Source: Streptomyces chattanoogensis
Lineage (GTDB): Bacteria; Actinomycetota; Actinomycetes; Streptomycetales; Streptomycetaceae
Assembly: GCF_001294335.1 (NCBI RefSeq)
Contig: NZ_LGKG01000138.1
Coordinates: 44,292 to 108,291, forward strand
Length of the DNA stretch: 64,000 nt
Reading direction: 5' to 3'
The notes under the pieces are model-generated. The model worked only from the letters and a program-made list of their open reading frames with translations. It searched no databases and was not told where the DNA came from. The translations under genes and the position numbers were made by a program. This document shows, one piece after another, positions 8,020 through 16,264 of this stretch (position 1 is its first letter; each line of letters starts with the position of its first letter).

Positions 8020-9402
8020 TTACGAATGCGGGGAGTCCGGCGGACCGACCGGAAGCCGGCACTCCTCCGCCCGGGCCAGCAGCAGTCCGCGCTCCCGCTC
8101 GTTGCGGGCCAGGGAGGCGGCCCGCTCGAACTCCGTGCGAGCCTCCTCCGTACGGCCAAGCCGCTGGAGCAGATCGCCGCGGACGCTCGGGAGCAAGTGG
8201 TAGTCGCGCAGTGCGGGTTCGGCGGCGAGGGTGTCGACGATGTCCAGGGCGGGGGCAGGGCCGTCGGCCATGGAGACGGCGACCGCGCGGTTCAACTCCA
8301 CGACAGGAGAGGGGGTTTGGGTGGCGAGGAGACCGTAGAGGGTGGCGATACGGCGCCAGTCGGTCTCCTCGTAGGTGTACGCGAGCGCGTGGCAGGCGGC
8401 GATGGCCGCCTGGAGGGTGTACGGCCCCGGGGCGCCCGATGGGGGTCCCCCCTGCTCATGGGGGTCCCCCCTGTCCGAACGAAGCCGAGAACTCGGGGAA
8501 GAAGCCGAGAGCTTGGGGAAGGTGGCGTCGGCTCGGGCGAGGGCGGTGATGCCGCGGGCGATGAGCATGCGGTTCCAGCGGCGGCGGTTCTGGTCCTTCA
8601 GGAGGACGGGCTCGCCGTTCGGGCCGGTGCGGGCGGCGGTGCGGGATGCCTGGAACTCCAGCAGCGAGGTCAGTCCGTGCACCTCCGGTTCCGTCGGCAT
8701 CAGGCCGGACAGTAGGCGGGCCAGCCGCAGCGCGTCCTCGCACAGGCCGGGGCGCAGCCAGTCGTCGCCTGCGGTGGCCGCATACCCCTCGTTGAAGATC
8801 AGGTAGATGACGTCCAGGACGGAGCCGAGGCGGGCCTCGCGGTCGGGGCCGTACGGCACCTCGAAGGCGACGTTCCTCGTGGCCAGGGTGCGCTTGGCGC
8901 GGACGATGCGCTGGGCGATCGTCGGCTCCGGGGTGAGGAACGCGCGGGCAATCTCGGCGGTGGTCAGGCCGCCGAGCAGGCGCAGGGTGAGGGCGGTGCG
9001 GGCCTCGGCGGACAGCACCGGGTGGCAGGCGGTGAAGACCAGGCGGAGCAGGTCGTCGTCGATGTCGCCCGGGTCGGGGGGTTCCTGTGGCAGCGCCGTC
9101 GTCTCCAGGCTGCGGCCGATCTCCTGGAGCTTGCGGGCGTAGTTCTCCCGGCGCCGGACCAGGTCGACGGCGCGGTGCCTGGCGACCGCCGTCAGCCAGG
9201 CACCCGGGTTGTCCGGCACCCCCTCCCGCGGCCACCGCTCCAGTGCCGCGACCAGCGCGTCCTGCGCGAGTTCCTCGGCGATACCGACGTCGCGAACGAT
9301 GCGGGTGACGGCGGCGATGAGACGGGGGGACTCCAGGCGGAAGACGGTTTCGATGGCCGTGGTGGCAGGCGTGCCGGGGGTGGGGGTGGGCTGTGGTTCC
9401 AC
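8020..9402 (-). CDS. ECF42-group RNA polymerase sigma factor
   Basis: A 460-residue sigma factor with sigma region 2 at about residues 20-90, region 4 at about 120-190 (LGGLTTAEIARAFLTPEPTIAQR) and the long helical C-terminal extension (DUF6596/TPR-like) that marks the ECF42 group, which has no classical anti-sigma factor. The DGPF-domain gene 45 bp upstream on the same strand is the group's usual partner. Between LARADATFPK and GPYTLQAAIAACHA about 28 residues encoded by a palindromic G/C repeat (8439-8521) are inserted without breaking the frame; relatives join these two blocks almost directly. Whether the extra loop affects function is unknown. Confidence 0.88.
   Translation of the reverse strand: MEPQPTPTPGTPATTAIETVFRLESPRLIAAVTRIVRDVGIAEELAQDALVAALERWPREGVPDNPGAWLTAVARHRAVDLVRRRENYARKLQEIGRSLETTALPQEPPDPGDIDDDLLRLVFTACHPVLSAEARTALTLRLLGGLTTAEIARAFLTPEPTIAQRIVRAKRTLATRNVAFEVPYGPDREARLGSVLDVIYLIFNEGYAATAGDDWLRPGLCEDALRLARLLSGLMPTEPEVHGLTSLLEFQASRTAARTGPNGEPVLLKDQNRRRWNRMLIARGITALARADATFPKLSASSPSSRLRSDRGDPHEQGGPPSGAPGPYTLQAAIAACHALAYTYEETDWRRIATLYGLLATQTPSPVVELNRAVAVSMADGPAPALDIVDTLAAEPALRDYHLLPSVRGDLLQRLGRTEEARTEFERAASLARNERERGLLLARAEECRLPVGPPDSPHS
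8439..8521. repeat. Palindromic GC-rich repeat inserted in the sigma factor gene
   Basis: The block GGGGGTCCCCCCTG occurs twice (from about 8450 and 8460), then GAAGCCGAGA plus a T/C-GGGGAA tail occurs twice. Such GGGGGTCCCCCC...GAAGCCGAG...GGGGGA units are a dispersed intergenic palindrome in Streptomyces. Here a doubled unit lies inside coding sequence and keeps the frame open. Confidence 0.7.
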
Positions 9403-9446
9403 AGCCCACCATCGAACACCCCCGGCGCCCGTACGCCAAGGAACGC

Positions 9447-9803
9447 TCAGCCCTCGGCGATCTCCCGCACCTCACAGGTCACGGTCCAGAACTCCTCGTG
9501 GGTCTTGAGGAACCGCTTCGTCCACTCGATCGCCTCGGCCTTGTCCTTGCACTGCATGATCGCGTACCCGCCGACGACCTCCTTCGATTCCGTGAACGGC
9601 CCGTCGGTGACCGAGATCTTCCCGCCCTCCCAGTGCACCCGCGTCCCCTGCGCGGTCGGCGTCAGGCCCGCGGTGTCCAGCATCACCCCGGCCTTGGTGA
9701 TCTCCTCGATCAGCTCCCCCATCCGCTGCATCAGCTCCGGGCTGGGGCCCTCGGCGGGGGCGGTCTTCTCGTCGATCTTCACGAGGGAGAGGTAACGCGG
9801 CAT
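9447..9803 (-). CDS. DGPF/YCII-domain protein, partner of ECF42
   Basis: A 118-residue protein of the YCII-related DGPF family (the motif appears here as DGPFTESKEVVGGYAIMQCKD). These are small dimeric alpha-beta proteins and the main targets of ECF42 sigma factors. Its biochemical role is not established. It is the first gene of the two-gene unit with the sigma factor, and a plausible ECF42 promoter lies at 9854-9890, so the pair is probably self-activating. Confidence 0.85.
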   Translation of the reverse strand: MPRYLSLVKIDEKTAPAEGPSPELMQRMGELIEEITKAGVMLDTAGLTPTAQGTRVHWEGGKISVTDGPFTESKEVVGGYAIMQCKDKAEAIEWTKRFLKTHEEFWTVTCEVREIAEG

Positions 9804-9853
9804 GGTGACTCCATCGGTTCAGGCGGGGCCGTTCCCCGCCGCTCACCCATTGC

Positions 9854-9890
9854 GTCGAACGGGAGCCGGGCGGATCGACATGCGCGCCGG
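9854..9890 (-). promoter_or_regulatory. Candidate ECF42-dependent promoter
   Basis: On the minus strand TGTCGA (9890-9885) and CGAC (9857-9854) are 27 nt apart, with the downstream element about 50 nt before the DGPF start. This fits the TGTCGA / CG(A/T)C elements described for ECF42 target promoters, quoted from memory. Confidence 0.45.
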
Positions 9891-10192
9891 ATTTCTTCGG
9901 AGATTTTTTCCGCGAGATCGTCCGATGTTCGTCACCGGAAACGTCCAGCCCGTCTATGTGTAGCCCTGCGTCGCACTCACCGGACTCGGCATGCTCTACC
10001 GACCTCGGTCGCCGCGCCCTCGAGCAACGCCACCGCCCTTGAACAGACCGCCGAGGCCACGGCCGTGCGCGCAAGCGACTGCGCACCCATGCCGTTCCAC
10101 CGGCTGGCCCGCACCCACTCGTCCTCGTCATCCCCTTCTCTTCACGGTGCTCTTCGCACTCTTCGCCGTGACCGGCGCCGGGCCCTTCGCCC

Positions 10193-10258
10193 TCTTCACT
10201 GCTTTGGCGCCCTTCGCCCTCTTCACTACTGCTTTGGCGCCCTTCGCTGTCTTCTCTG
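10193..10258. repeat. Short tandem repeat in the broken response regulator
   Basis: Two and a half copies of a 27-30 bp unit (GCTTTGGCGCCCTTCGCCC, then CTCTTCACTACT). On the minus strand it encodes a Lys/Ala/Gly-rich run (AKGAKAVVKRAKGAKAVKRA). Confidence 0.6.
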
Positions 10259-10517
10259 GGTGATGCGCACCTGGTCGCCCAGCTTGCGGCGCAATGCCGC
10301 CACGTGGACGTCGAGCGTCTTGCCGGCACAGCTCGAAGCCGTCGGCGTCCGGCAGCCCGAGGTCCAGCAGCACCAGGTCGGCAGGCCCGCGAACAGCACG
10401 GGCCAGCGCCGACGCACCATCCGGACACCACTCGCTGTCGTGCCCCGCACCCCGCAGCGCCGCGGCGAGGTGGCCCCCGATGGTCTCGTCGTCCTCGACA
10501 AGCACGATGCGCGCCAC
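10226..10517 (-). pseudogene. OmpR-type response regulator, internally deleted
   Basis: The ATG at 10517 gives the first half of a receiver domain (IVLVEDDETIGGHLAAAL, LVLLDLGLPDADGFELC, including the phospho-acceptor Asp). The sequence then jumps in another frame to the end of a winged-helix DNA-binding domain (TLDVHVAALRRKLGDQVRI). About 130 codons are missing between them. If translation stayed in the first frame, the receiver half would be fused to a basic repeat tail. It lies 9 bp from the BASS transporter stop and has no kinase partner here. Confidence 0.7.
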
Positions 10518-10526
10518 AGCCTCAGG

Positions 10527-11570
10527 CTAGCGGGGCGATTGATCGCGTACGACGCGACCGGCGGCGAGTTTCTGGAGGAGGCCGTAGGCGAGGACGGGGA
10601 GAAGGAGGTGCGGGCGGTCGGGAAGCGCGGTGGTGAGGAGAACAGCGCTGGCGCTGCTGTTGTTCATGCCGCAGGCGAGGGTGACGGACGACGCTGTGGA
10701 GGCGTCCAGACGGAGCAGCCGCGAGGTGACGCGGCCCACTGCGAAGCACAGGACGCACACGGTCGAGGCCACGGCCAGGGCCGCTGCCAGCAGCACAGGA
10801 CGCGGATGGGTGAGAAAGGTGCCCAGGGCTCCGCTGGCATTGACGTAGGTCAGCACCAACGAGCCCCACAGCGCCGCGGGCACCGCGGTCCGAAGCAGCC
10901 GGTTCAGGGAACCACCGGACAGGAGGGTCCTCGCCAGCAGGCCCGCCCCGCAGGGCAGCAGGACGAAAGTGAGCGCGAAGCCGTTGCCGTACCCGGCCCG
11001 GGACAGTGTCCCCTGGTAGTCCCCTTGGAGCAGTGGAGACAACAACCCGATGGTCACCGGGGTGGTGAAGGGGCTGATGAGGGTCGAGGCCAGGACCAGC
11101 CCCACCATGACCGACTGCTCGCCGCGCCCTTTGCTGGTCCAGACCGTGGCGCCGGCCGCCACGGGCATCGCGACGATGAGGATCATCGCGGCGGTCAGAC
11201 CGCTGCCGCCGTCGGAGTCCGGAGAGCGGTGCAACATGAACGTGATCAACGGAATGACCAGCAGCGGTGTCAGCAGATGGAGGGTGAGTCCGGTCAGCAG
11301 GGCGACGGGCCTGCGCAGGAGGTGGCCCAGCTCGTCAAGGGGGACTTGCAGTCCGGCCGCGAACAGCACCAGCGACAACAACAGCGGCGGCAGGGCCACG
11401 GAGAACGCACCGTTGACACCGGGCAGCGTGTGCGAGTGGCGGAGCCACAGGCCGGGCGCGGGCAGAGCTGTGGCGACGACATAAGCCATGGCCATGGCCC
11501 ACCCCAGGTGTCGGCGCAGCCACGCGGTCGTTCGCGGCGGAGTGAGTGATGCGGGCGGCAGGGGGTTCAT
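10527..11570 (-). CDS. BASS-family (bile acid:sodium symporter-like) transporter
   Basis: A 347-residue protein with about nine membrane segments. Hallmarks of the SBF/BASS fold are LFAAGLQVPLDELGHLL near residue 70 and ACGMNNSSASAVLL near 300, which correspond to the crossed-helix sodium and substrate sites. Family members import organic anions with sodium; the substrate here is unknown. The ATG at 11570 fits the family N-terminus. It is transcribed away from the COG4705 gene at 11734, and the 160 bp between them hold the direct-repeat operator at 11692. Confidence 0.75.
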   Translation of the reverse strand: MNPLPPASLTPPRTTAWLRRHLGWAMAMAYVVATALPAPGLWLRHSHTLPGVNGAFSVALPPLLLSLVLFAAGLQVPLDELGHLLRRPVALLTGLTLHLLTPLLVIPLITFMLHRSPDSDGGSGLTAAMILIVAMPVAAGATVWTSKGRGEQSVMVGLVLASTLISPFTTPVTIGLLSPLLQGDYQGTLSRAGYGNGFALTFVLLPCGAGLLARTLLSGGSLNRLLRTAVPAALWGSLVLTYVNASGALGTFLTHPRPVLLAAALAVASTVCVLCFAVGRVTSRLLRLDASTASSVTLACGMNNSSASAVLLTTALPDRPHLLLPVLAYGLLQKLAAGRVVRDQSPR

Positions 11571-11691
11571 GAGGGCGCTCTTTCGTCGACGGCATGAGAT
11601 CGCGGTCGAGCGCCTGTATCGCGAGTGCGGGGAGACACATGACAGTGATGATCCGGCGTGGGCCGTCCCTCCGTGGGCGCCGCAGCGCGCT

Positions 11692-11713
11692 GCTCAGGAT
11701 GCGTTCAGGTTGC
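11692..11713. promoter_or_regulatory. 11-bp direct-repeat operator, copy A
   Basis: GCTCAGGATGC followed immediately by GTTCAGGTTGC, ending 20 nt before the first COG4705 start. The 11-bp period (one helical turn) and head-to-tail layout are typical of OmpR-type regulator sites. A near-identical pair precedes the second COG4705 gene. Confidence 0.6.
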
Positions 11714-11733
11714 CGGTGGCACGGTCGGGCACC

Positions 11734-12576
11734 ATGACAGCTGATATCCCTGGGGTCACGGAGACGCACGAGGCGTCCGGCCCCGCTCCCGCCCACGCCC
11801 GCCAGCGCCTCCGCTGGAACAAGGTCCCCGAAGTCACGGCGTACTTCTGGGTCATCAAAATCCTGTGCACCACGGTCGGCGAGACCGCGGCGGACTTGCT
11901 GAACGAGAAGTTGGGCCTGGGCCTGACCGGCGTGTCGCTGCTGATGAGCGTCCTGCTTGTCGCGGTCCTGGTGGCGCAGTTCCGCACCCGCGCCTACCGG
12001 CCCGGCATCTACTGGCTCGCCGTGGCGCTGATCAGCGTCGTGGGCACGCTGATCAGCGACAACCTCACCGACAACCTGGGCGTACCGCTGGAGACCAGCA
12101 CCGTGGCCTTCGCGGTGGCCCTCGTCGTGGTGTTCGTGGCCTGGTACCGCAGCGAGCGCACGCTCTCCATCCACCACGTCGACACCACCCGACGCGAGTC
12201 CTTCTACTGGCTCGCCGTCCTGTTCACCTTCGCTCTGGGCACGGCAGCCGGTGACCTGGTCGCCGAGCGCATGGACCTCGGATACTGGATCTCCGCCGGC
12301 CTGTTCGCCCTGGCGATCGCCGCGGTCGCGGTGGCGCGCTTCGCCCTTGGCCTGGACGCGGTGTGGAGCTTCTGGATCGCCTACATCCTGACCCGCCCGC
12401 TGGGCGCGTCGATCGGCGACTACCTGTCCCAGCCGACCGCCGACGGCGGACTCGGCCTGGGCACGGTGATCACCAGTGTGCTGTTCTTGGGAGTCATCCT
12501 CGGCCTGGTGGTGTTCTTGACGGTCACCCGGCGGGACGTCTCGGAGCCGGAGCGGCTCACCCCGCAGACGAGCTGA
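11734..12576 (+). CDS. COG4705 multi-pass membrane protein (first copy)
   Basis: A 280-residue protein of the COG4705 membrane-anchored family. It has four related segments, each with a (V/G)G-E/D-(T/N)-x-(A/S)-D motif at a helix end: TTVGETAADLL, GTLISDNLTDNL, GTAAGDLVAERM and GASIGDYLSQP, so it looks like an internally repeated transporter or channel of about eight helices. Biochemical function unknown. The ATG at 11734 lies just after the direct-repeat operator. It is probably monocistronic, since a strong hairpin (12599-12625) follows. The next gene is a paralogue. Confidence 0.8.
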   Translation: MTADIPGVTETHEASGPAPAHARQRLRWNKVPEVTAYFWVIKILCTTVGETAADLLNEKLGLGLTGVSLLMSVLLVAVLVAQFRTRAYRPGIYWLAVALISVVGTLISDNLTDNLGVPLETSTVAFAVALVVVFVAWYRSERTLSIHHVDTTRRESFYWLAVLFTFALGTAAGDLVAERMDLGYWISAGLFALAIAAVAVARFALGLDAVWSFWIAYILTRPLGASIGDYLSQPTADGGLGLGTVITSVLFLGVILGLVVFLTVTRRDVSEPERLTPQTS

Positions 12577-12598
12577 GCGCGGATCGCCCCGGACGGCG

Positions 12599-12625
12599 GC
12601 CGGTCCCCGGGTTCCGGGGACCGGC
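12599..12625 (+). terminator. Hairpin after the first COG4705 gene
   Basis: GCCGGTCCCCGG pairs perfectly with CCGGGGACCGGC across a 3-nt loop. No T-run follows, as is usual for Streptomyces terminators. Confidence 0.65.
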
Positions 12626-12664
12626 CTCACCCGTCCGGGCTGCTTCGCGGGTGCGGCCGTTGGC

Positions 12665-12686
12665 GTTCAGGATGCGTTCAGGCTGC
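12665..12686. promoter_or_regulatory. 11-bp direct-repeat operator, copy B
   Basis: GTTCAGGATGC followed immediately by GTTCAGGCTGC, the same operator type as at 11692, about 145 nt before the second COG4705 gene. Confidence 0.6.
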
Positions 12687-12831
12687 GGCTGGAAGCGTCG
12701 GGCGGTGGGCGACGTCATCGCTGCGCGCAGTGCACGTCGTACTCGTCACTTGTCGCCACTGTGCGCACTCCATAAGGCCCCCACGGCACGCCGTGGGGTG
12801 ATGCGGGGCGCCTCCCAGAAGGGGATTGATC

Positions 12832-13710
12832 TTGCCTGAGCCCGAAGTCCTGACCGACATGGACGTCGCCGGCACCGACAGGAACGCGATGCGGAAGCTC
12901 CCGGAGGTCACACTGGCCTTCTGGGTCATGAAGACCGCCGCGACGACCCTCGGCGAGACGGCCGGTGACCTCTTCGCCCAGACCCTCAAGCTCGGCTACT
13001 TCCTGACCACCATCGCGCTGTTCCTGATCTTCGTGGTCACGCTGGTCGTACAGCTCCGGTCCCGACGCTACAACCCGTTCTTCTACTGGACCGTCATCCT
13101 GTCCACGAGCATGGCGGGCACCACGATGTCCGACTTCATGAACCGGGACGCCAGCGCCAAGTTCCTCACCGACGGCGCCAAGTCGCTCGGCTGGGGACCG
13201 CAGGGCCTGGGGCTGGGCTACCCCACCGGGGCCGCCATCCTGGTCTCGCTGCTGATCGCCATCTTCGTCATCTGGAAGTCCACCGGGCTGACGTTCGCCA
13301 TCCGCGACATCGTCTCCTTCCGCGCGGAGGCCCTCTTCTGGGCCGCGATCCTCGTGTCGAACACGCTCGGCACCTCGATGGGCGACTTCCTCTCCGACAG
13401 CTCCGGACTCGGTTACGCGGGCGGCGCCCTGCTCGTTACCGGCGTACTCGCCGTACTCGTCGCCCTGATGCGGGTGCCGGCCGTGCCGAACGTGGTCCTG
13501 TTCTGGATCGCCTTCGTGCTCACCCGGCCCCTCGGGGCGACCGCCGGCGACTTCCTCACCAAGCCGCTCGCCAAGGGCGGCCTCGACCTCGGCACGGCGG
13601 GTTCGTCGGCGGTCCTCCTCGCGGTCCTGCTCGGCCTCATGGCCTACGCCCAGGTTCAGGAGCGCAGGACCGCGGCCTCCCAGGACAAGACCCTCACCGG
13701 CGTTTCCTGA
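12832..13710 (+). CDS. COG4705 multi-pass membrane protein (second copy)
   Basis: A paralogue of the gene at 11734, about 292 residues, with the same repeated motifs (TTLGETAGDLF, GTSMGDFLS, GATAGDFLTKP). The region between the first two repeats is longer than in its neighbour. I place the start at the TTG at 12832 because AGGGG lies 7 nt before it; a TTG at 12826 and an ATG at 12859 are possible. It shares the direct-repeat operator with its paralogue, so both should respond to the same regulator, most simply the response regulator encoded 2 kb downstream on the other strand. It converges on the kinase gene. Confidence 0.8.
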   Translation: MPEPEVLTDMDVAGTDRNAMRKLPEVTLAFWVMKTAATTLGETAGDLFAQTLKLGYFLTTIALFLIFVVTLVVQLRSRRYNPFFYWTVILSTSMAGTTMSDFMNRDASAKFLTDGAKSLGWGPQGLGLGYPTGAAILVSLLIAIFVIWKSTGLTFAIRDIVSFRAEALFWAAILVSNTLGTSMGDFLSDSSGLGYAGGALLVTGVLAVLVALMRVPAVPNVVLFWIAFVLTRPLGATAGDFLTKPLAKGGLDLGTAGSSAVLLAVLLGLMAYAQVQERRTAASQDKTLTGVS

Positions 13711-13726
13711 ACACCACCGGGACGGG

Positions 13727-15118
13727 TCATCCGGCGGGCAGGCTGACCACGAAGCGCGCACCCGGGACGTGCCCGGCGTCATGACGCACCTCACCGCCGG
13801 CGGAGCGGGCCAGGCGTCGCGCGAGCGGCAGACCCAGGCCCGCTCCGCCGTGTCCGTCCTCGGGGTCGGCGCGCTGCCCCGGCTGGAAGAGGCGCGCGGT
13901 GAAGGCGGCCGGGACGCCGGGACCGTCGTCGACGACCGCAACGCAGATGCCGTCGTCCGTCGGCGAGACCCGGACCGCGACCCGGGTGCGGGCGTATCGC
14001 AGCGCGTTGTCGACGAGCGGGGCGACGATGCGCTCCAGAAGTGCGGCGGGCACCCCGGCCACCAGGGCGTCCGCACCGGAAACTGTGATCGTGGCTTTCC
14101 CCGGGGCTTCGAGCCGGGCGGCGAGTCGAGGCAGCACGGCCATGGCGTCCGCCGTGCCGGGAACGGTGTGTGCGCCGGCCCTGGCGTCGTCGAGGACGGT
14201 CTCGCAGATGGTGCGCATCGAGGTGGCGGCGTCGGCGATGGCGGCGTGGGTGGCGCGGGTTTCGGTGGTGGAGCGGGGGCGGGCCTGCAACCAGTCGAGT
14301 TCGGCGGTGATCCGTGCCAGGGGGTTGCGCAGCTCGTGGGAAAGCTCCCGCGTGAGCTGCTGTTCGTGGCGCAGTACGGCACGGATCCGGTCCAGCAGCT
14401 CATCCAGCGAGGCCCCGAGCCGGGTGAGCTCGACGGGGCGGTCCCCGGCGCCGAAGCGCTGTTCGGAGGCGACCACGCTCCACCGGGTGGCCTGCTCGGT
14501 CATCGCCCGCACTGGCCGCAGGGCGCGTCCCACCGCCAGCCGGGTCAGGACGTAGGTGCAGGCCAGGACGCTGGCGTCGAAGGCGAGGGAGGCGATGATC
14601 AGGGTGTCGGCCGAGGCACGGTAGGGCGCGAGGTCCATGGCGGTGACGACGACGGCAGCGGGCCCGGCACCCGGCCGGACCCCGCCCACGGGCTCGGCGC
14701 ACAGGCGTATCCGATCACCGGCCGTCACCTCGGCGCAGCGTTTGTCACCGTACGCGGCGAGACCGGCGGCGGCGCGGGTGATCGTGTCGCCGACCGGGGC
14801 GGAGGCGGGGTGCTCCAGCAGCCGGGTCCCCGCGTAGATCCATACGTTGGTGTCGAGGGCGGCGTCGTCCGGGGTCTCCAGGACGCGTACCGGGTGGTGG
14901 CGGGTGTCGACGGTCGCGGCCACGGTGGTGGCACGGGTGCGCAGTTCGTTGTCCGCCTGCTGCTGGAGGCGATGGCGAACGATCGTGTTGAACACGACGG
15001 TGAGGATCACCATCACCAGAGCGGCAGTGGTCAGTGCGATCAGGGACAGGCGGCCTCGCAGCGTCCGGGGTCGGCAGCGGCCGGCCAGCGTGGCGAGGAG
15101 GTTGGGGACGGTACTCAT
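13727..15118 (-). CDS. Sensor histidine kinase (OmpR-type partner)
   Basis: A 463-residue classical membrane kinase. Helices at about residues 20-42 and 160-182 flank an extracytoplasmic sensor region of about 120 residues. A HAMP-like linker follows, then the phospho-acceptor box SHELRNPLARI and the ATPase boxes DNALRYA, VVDDGPGV and GHGGAGLGLPLA. The ATG at 15118 overlaps the response-regulator stop as ATGA, so the two are translationally coupled. The signal is unknown. The pair lies next to the COG4705 paralogues, whose promoters carry an OmpR-type direct repeat, so envelope ion or stress sensing is possible (inference). Confidence 0.88.
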   Translation of the reverse strand: MSTVPNLLATLAGRCRPRTLRGRLSLIALTTAALVMVILTVVFNTIVRHRLQQQADNELRTRATTVAATVDTRHHPVRVLETPDDAALDTNVWIYAGTRLLEHPASAPVGDTITRAAAGLAAYGDKRCAEVTAGDRIRLCAEPVGGVRPGAGPAAVVVTAMDLAPYRASADTLIIASLAFDASVLACTYVLTRLAVGRALRPVRAMTEQATRWSVVASEQRFGAGDRPVELTRLGASLDELLDRIRAVLRHEQQLTRELSHELRNPLARITAELDWLQARPRSTTETRATHAAIADAATSMRTICETVLDDARAGAHTVPGTADAMAVLPRLAARLEAPGKATITVSGADALVAGVPAALLERIVAPLVDNALRYARTRVAVRVSPTDDGICVAVVDDGPGVPAAFTARLFQPGQRADPEDGHGGAGLGLPLARRLARSAGGEVRHDAGHVPGARFVVSLPAG

Positions 15119-15783
15119 GACAGCCGGTGTCCGATCCCCCTGAGGGTGCTGATCGTCAGGCCGCTGCCTGCATCCCGGATCTTGCGACGCAGCCGGCTCA
15201 GGTACTGGTCGAGGGTGTTGTCGCTGACCTGCGCGCCCTCCGGCCAACCGGCCCGGACCAGCTCCTTTCTGGGTACCACCGCTCCCAGGCCGGCCATCAG
15301 CGTGGCCAGCAGGCGGAACTCGGTGGGCGTCAGCGCCACGTCGACGTCCCGTACGCACAGGCTGTGGTGCACCGGGTCCAGGACCAGGTCCCCGGCGGTC
15401 GTGGGGGCGGTGGGCCCGGAACGTTTGAGGGCAGCACGCAGTCGGGCCGCGAGTTCGGCGAGGTGGAACGGCTTGGGAAGGTAGTCGTCACCCCCGGCGG
15501 AGAACCCGCTGAGACGGTCGTGGAGTTGGTGGTGCGCGGTCAGGAAGACGACCGGGCTGACGAACCCCCGCGCCCGCATCGCCTGGCACACGTCCCGTCC
15601 GTCCGCGTCGGGCAGCCCGACGTCCAGCACCACCGCGTCCACACCGTCGTCGACCAGCCGCAGGGCGGTGGCGCCGTCCTGGGCGGCCAGCGTTTCGAAG
15701 CCCTCGTCGCGCAGTCCGCGCACCAGCACATCGCGCAGGGCATGGTCGTCCTCGACGACCATGATGGTGAGACGCAACAACAT
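15115..15783 (-). CDS. OmpR-family response regulator
   Basis: About 222 residues. The receiver domain has MVVEDDHALRD, the phospho-Asp in VVLDVGLPDADG, and a PKPF Lys switch. It is followed by a winged-helix DNA-binding domain (VALTPTEFRLLATLMA, DNTLDQYLSRLRRKI, GIGHRL). The start is uncertain within a few codons: ATG 15783, or TTG 15780/15777, which sit better behind GAGGTG. It forms an operon with the kinase through an ATGA overlap. It is the best candidate to bind the 11-bp direct repeats at 11692 and 12665. Confidence 0.88.
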   Translation of the reverse strand: MLLRLTIMVVEDDHALRDVLVRGLRDEGFETLAAQDGATALRLVDDGVDAVVLDVGLPDADGRDVCQAMRARGFVSPVVFLTAHHQLHDRLSGFSAGGDDYLPKPFHLAELAARLRAALKRSGPTAPTTAGDLVLDPVHHSLCVRDVDVALTPTEFRLLATLMAGLGAVVPRKELVRAGWPEGAQVSDNTLDQYLSRLRRKIRDAGSGLTISTLRGIGHRLS

Positions 15784-15992
15784 CACCTCACTGGCTCGGG
15801 CACTCGTCCCGGGGTACAGGGCCGGCCGCAGTTCGCCGGGCAGGCCGACAGCCGAGGGCGGCGGCCCGCAGCGCCCGTGGCGGACACGGCGTGGACGTCC
15901 GGATCCCGGGGCTGCTCCCCAGACCGCTTTAGGACGGGTCGCCCCTTGCCGTGGTCGCACTGCGGGGGCAGCCGGGTGACCATGCCCCCAGC

Positions 15993-16029
15993 GACTACAA
16001 CCGGGTAGACGGTCTACTGCACTGTAGAC
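15993..16029. promoter_or_regulatory. Tandem BlaI-type operators without a clear target gene
   Basis: GACTACAACCGGGTAGAC (15993-16010) and GTCTACTGCACTGTAGAC (16012-16029). Both match the TACA-n4-TGTA core of BlaI/MecI sites and repeat, with the same 19-bp offset, the pair at 17613-17649. The nearest downstream frame on the plus strand (GTG 16051) resembles no known protein. On the minus strand the response-regulator gene begins 210 nt away. The stretch 16030-16264 otherwise holds no recognisable gene. Confidence 0.65.
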
Positions 16030-16264
16030 GAACAAGAGTGGGGGAAGTTCGTGATCGAGGACACGCCTCGTCCACTCCGTTGCGTTCATGTGGCGGGACG
16101 TGGTGCCCGACGCGGGCCCGGAACTCGGCTCGCCGTCGCTCAGGCGGTGATGCGCTCCGCAGGGCCGGTCCACCACCCAGTGGACAGCGCGACACCAACC
16201 CACCGGTCGCATTGCATCTGCCGTGAACGTCGCCACCCCACGCCCCTGCGCGGGATCGAGCCGG

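Noticed and set aside
9930..9960. GGAAAC plus CGTCTA as an ECF promoter on the plus strand
   Set aside because: The elements are only about 8 nt apart, too close for any ECF promoter, and no gene follows.
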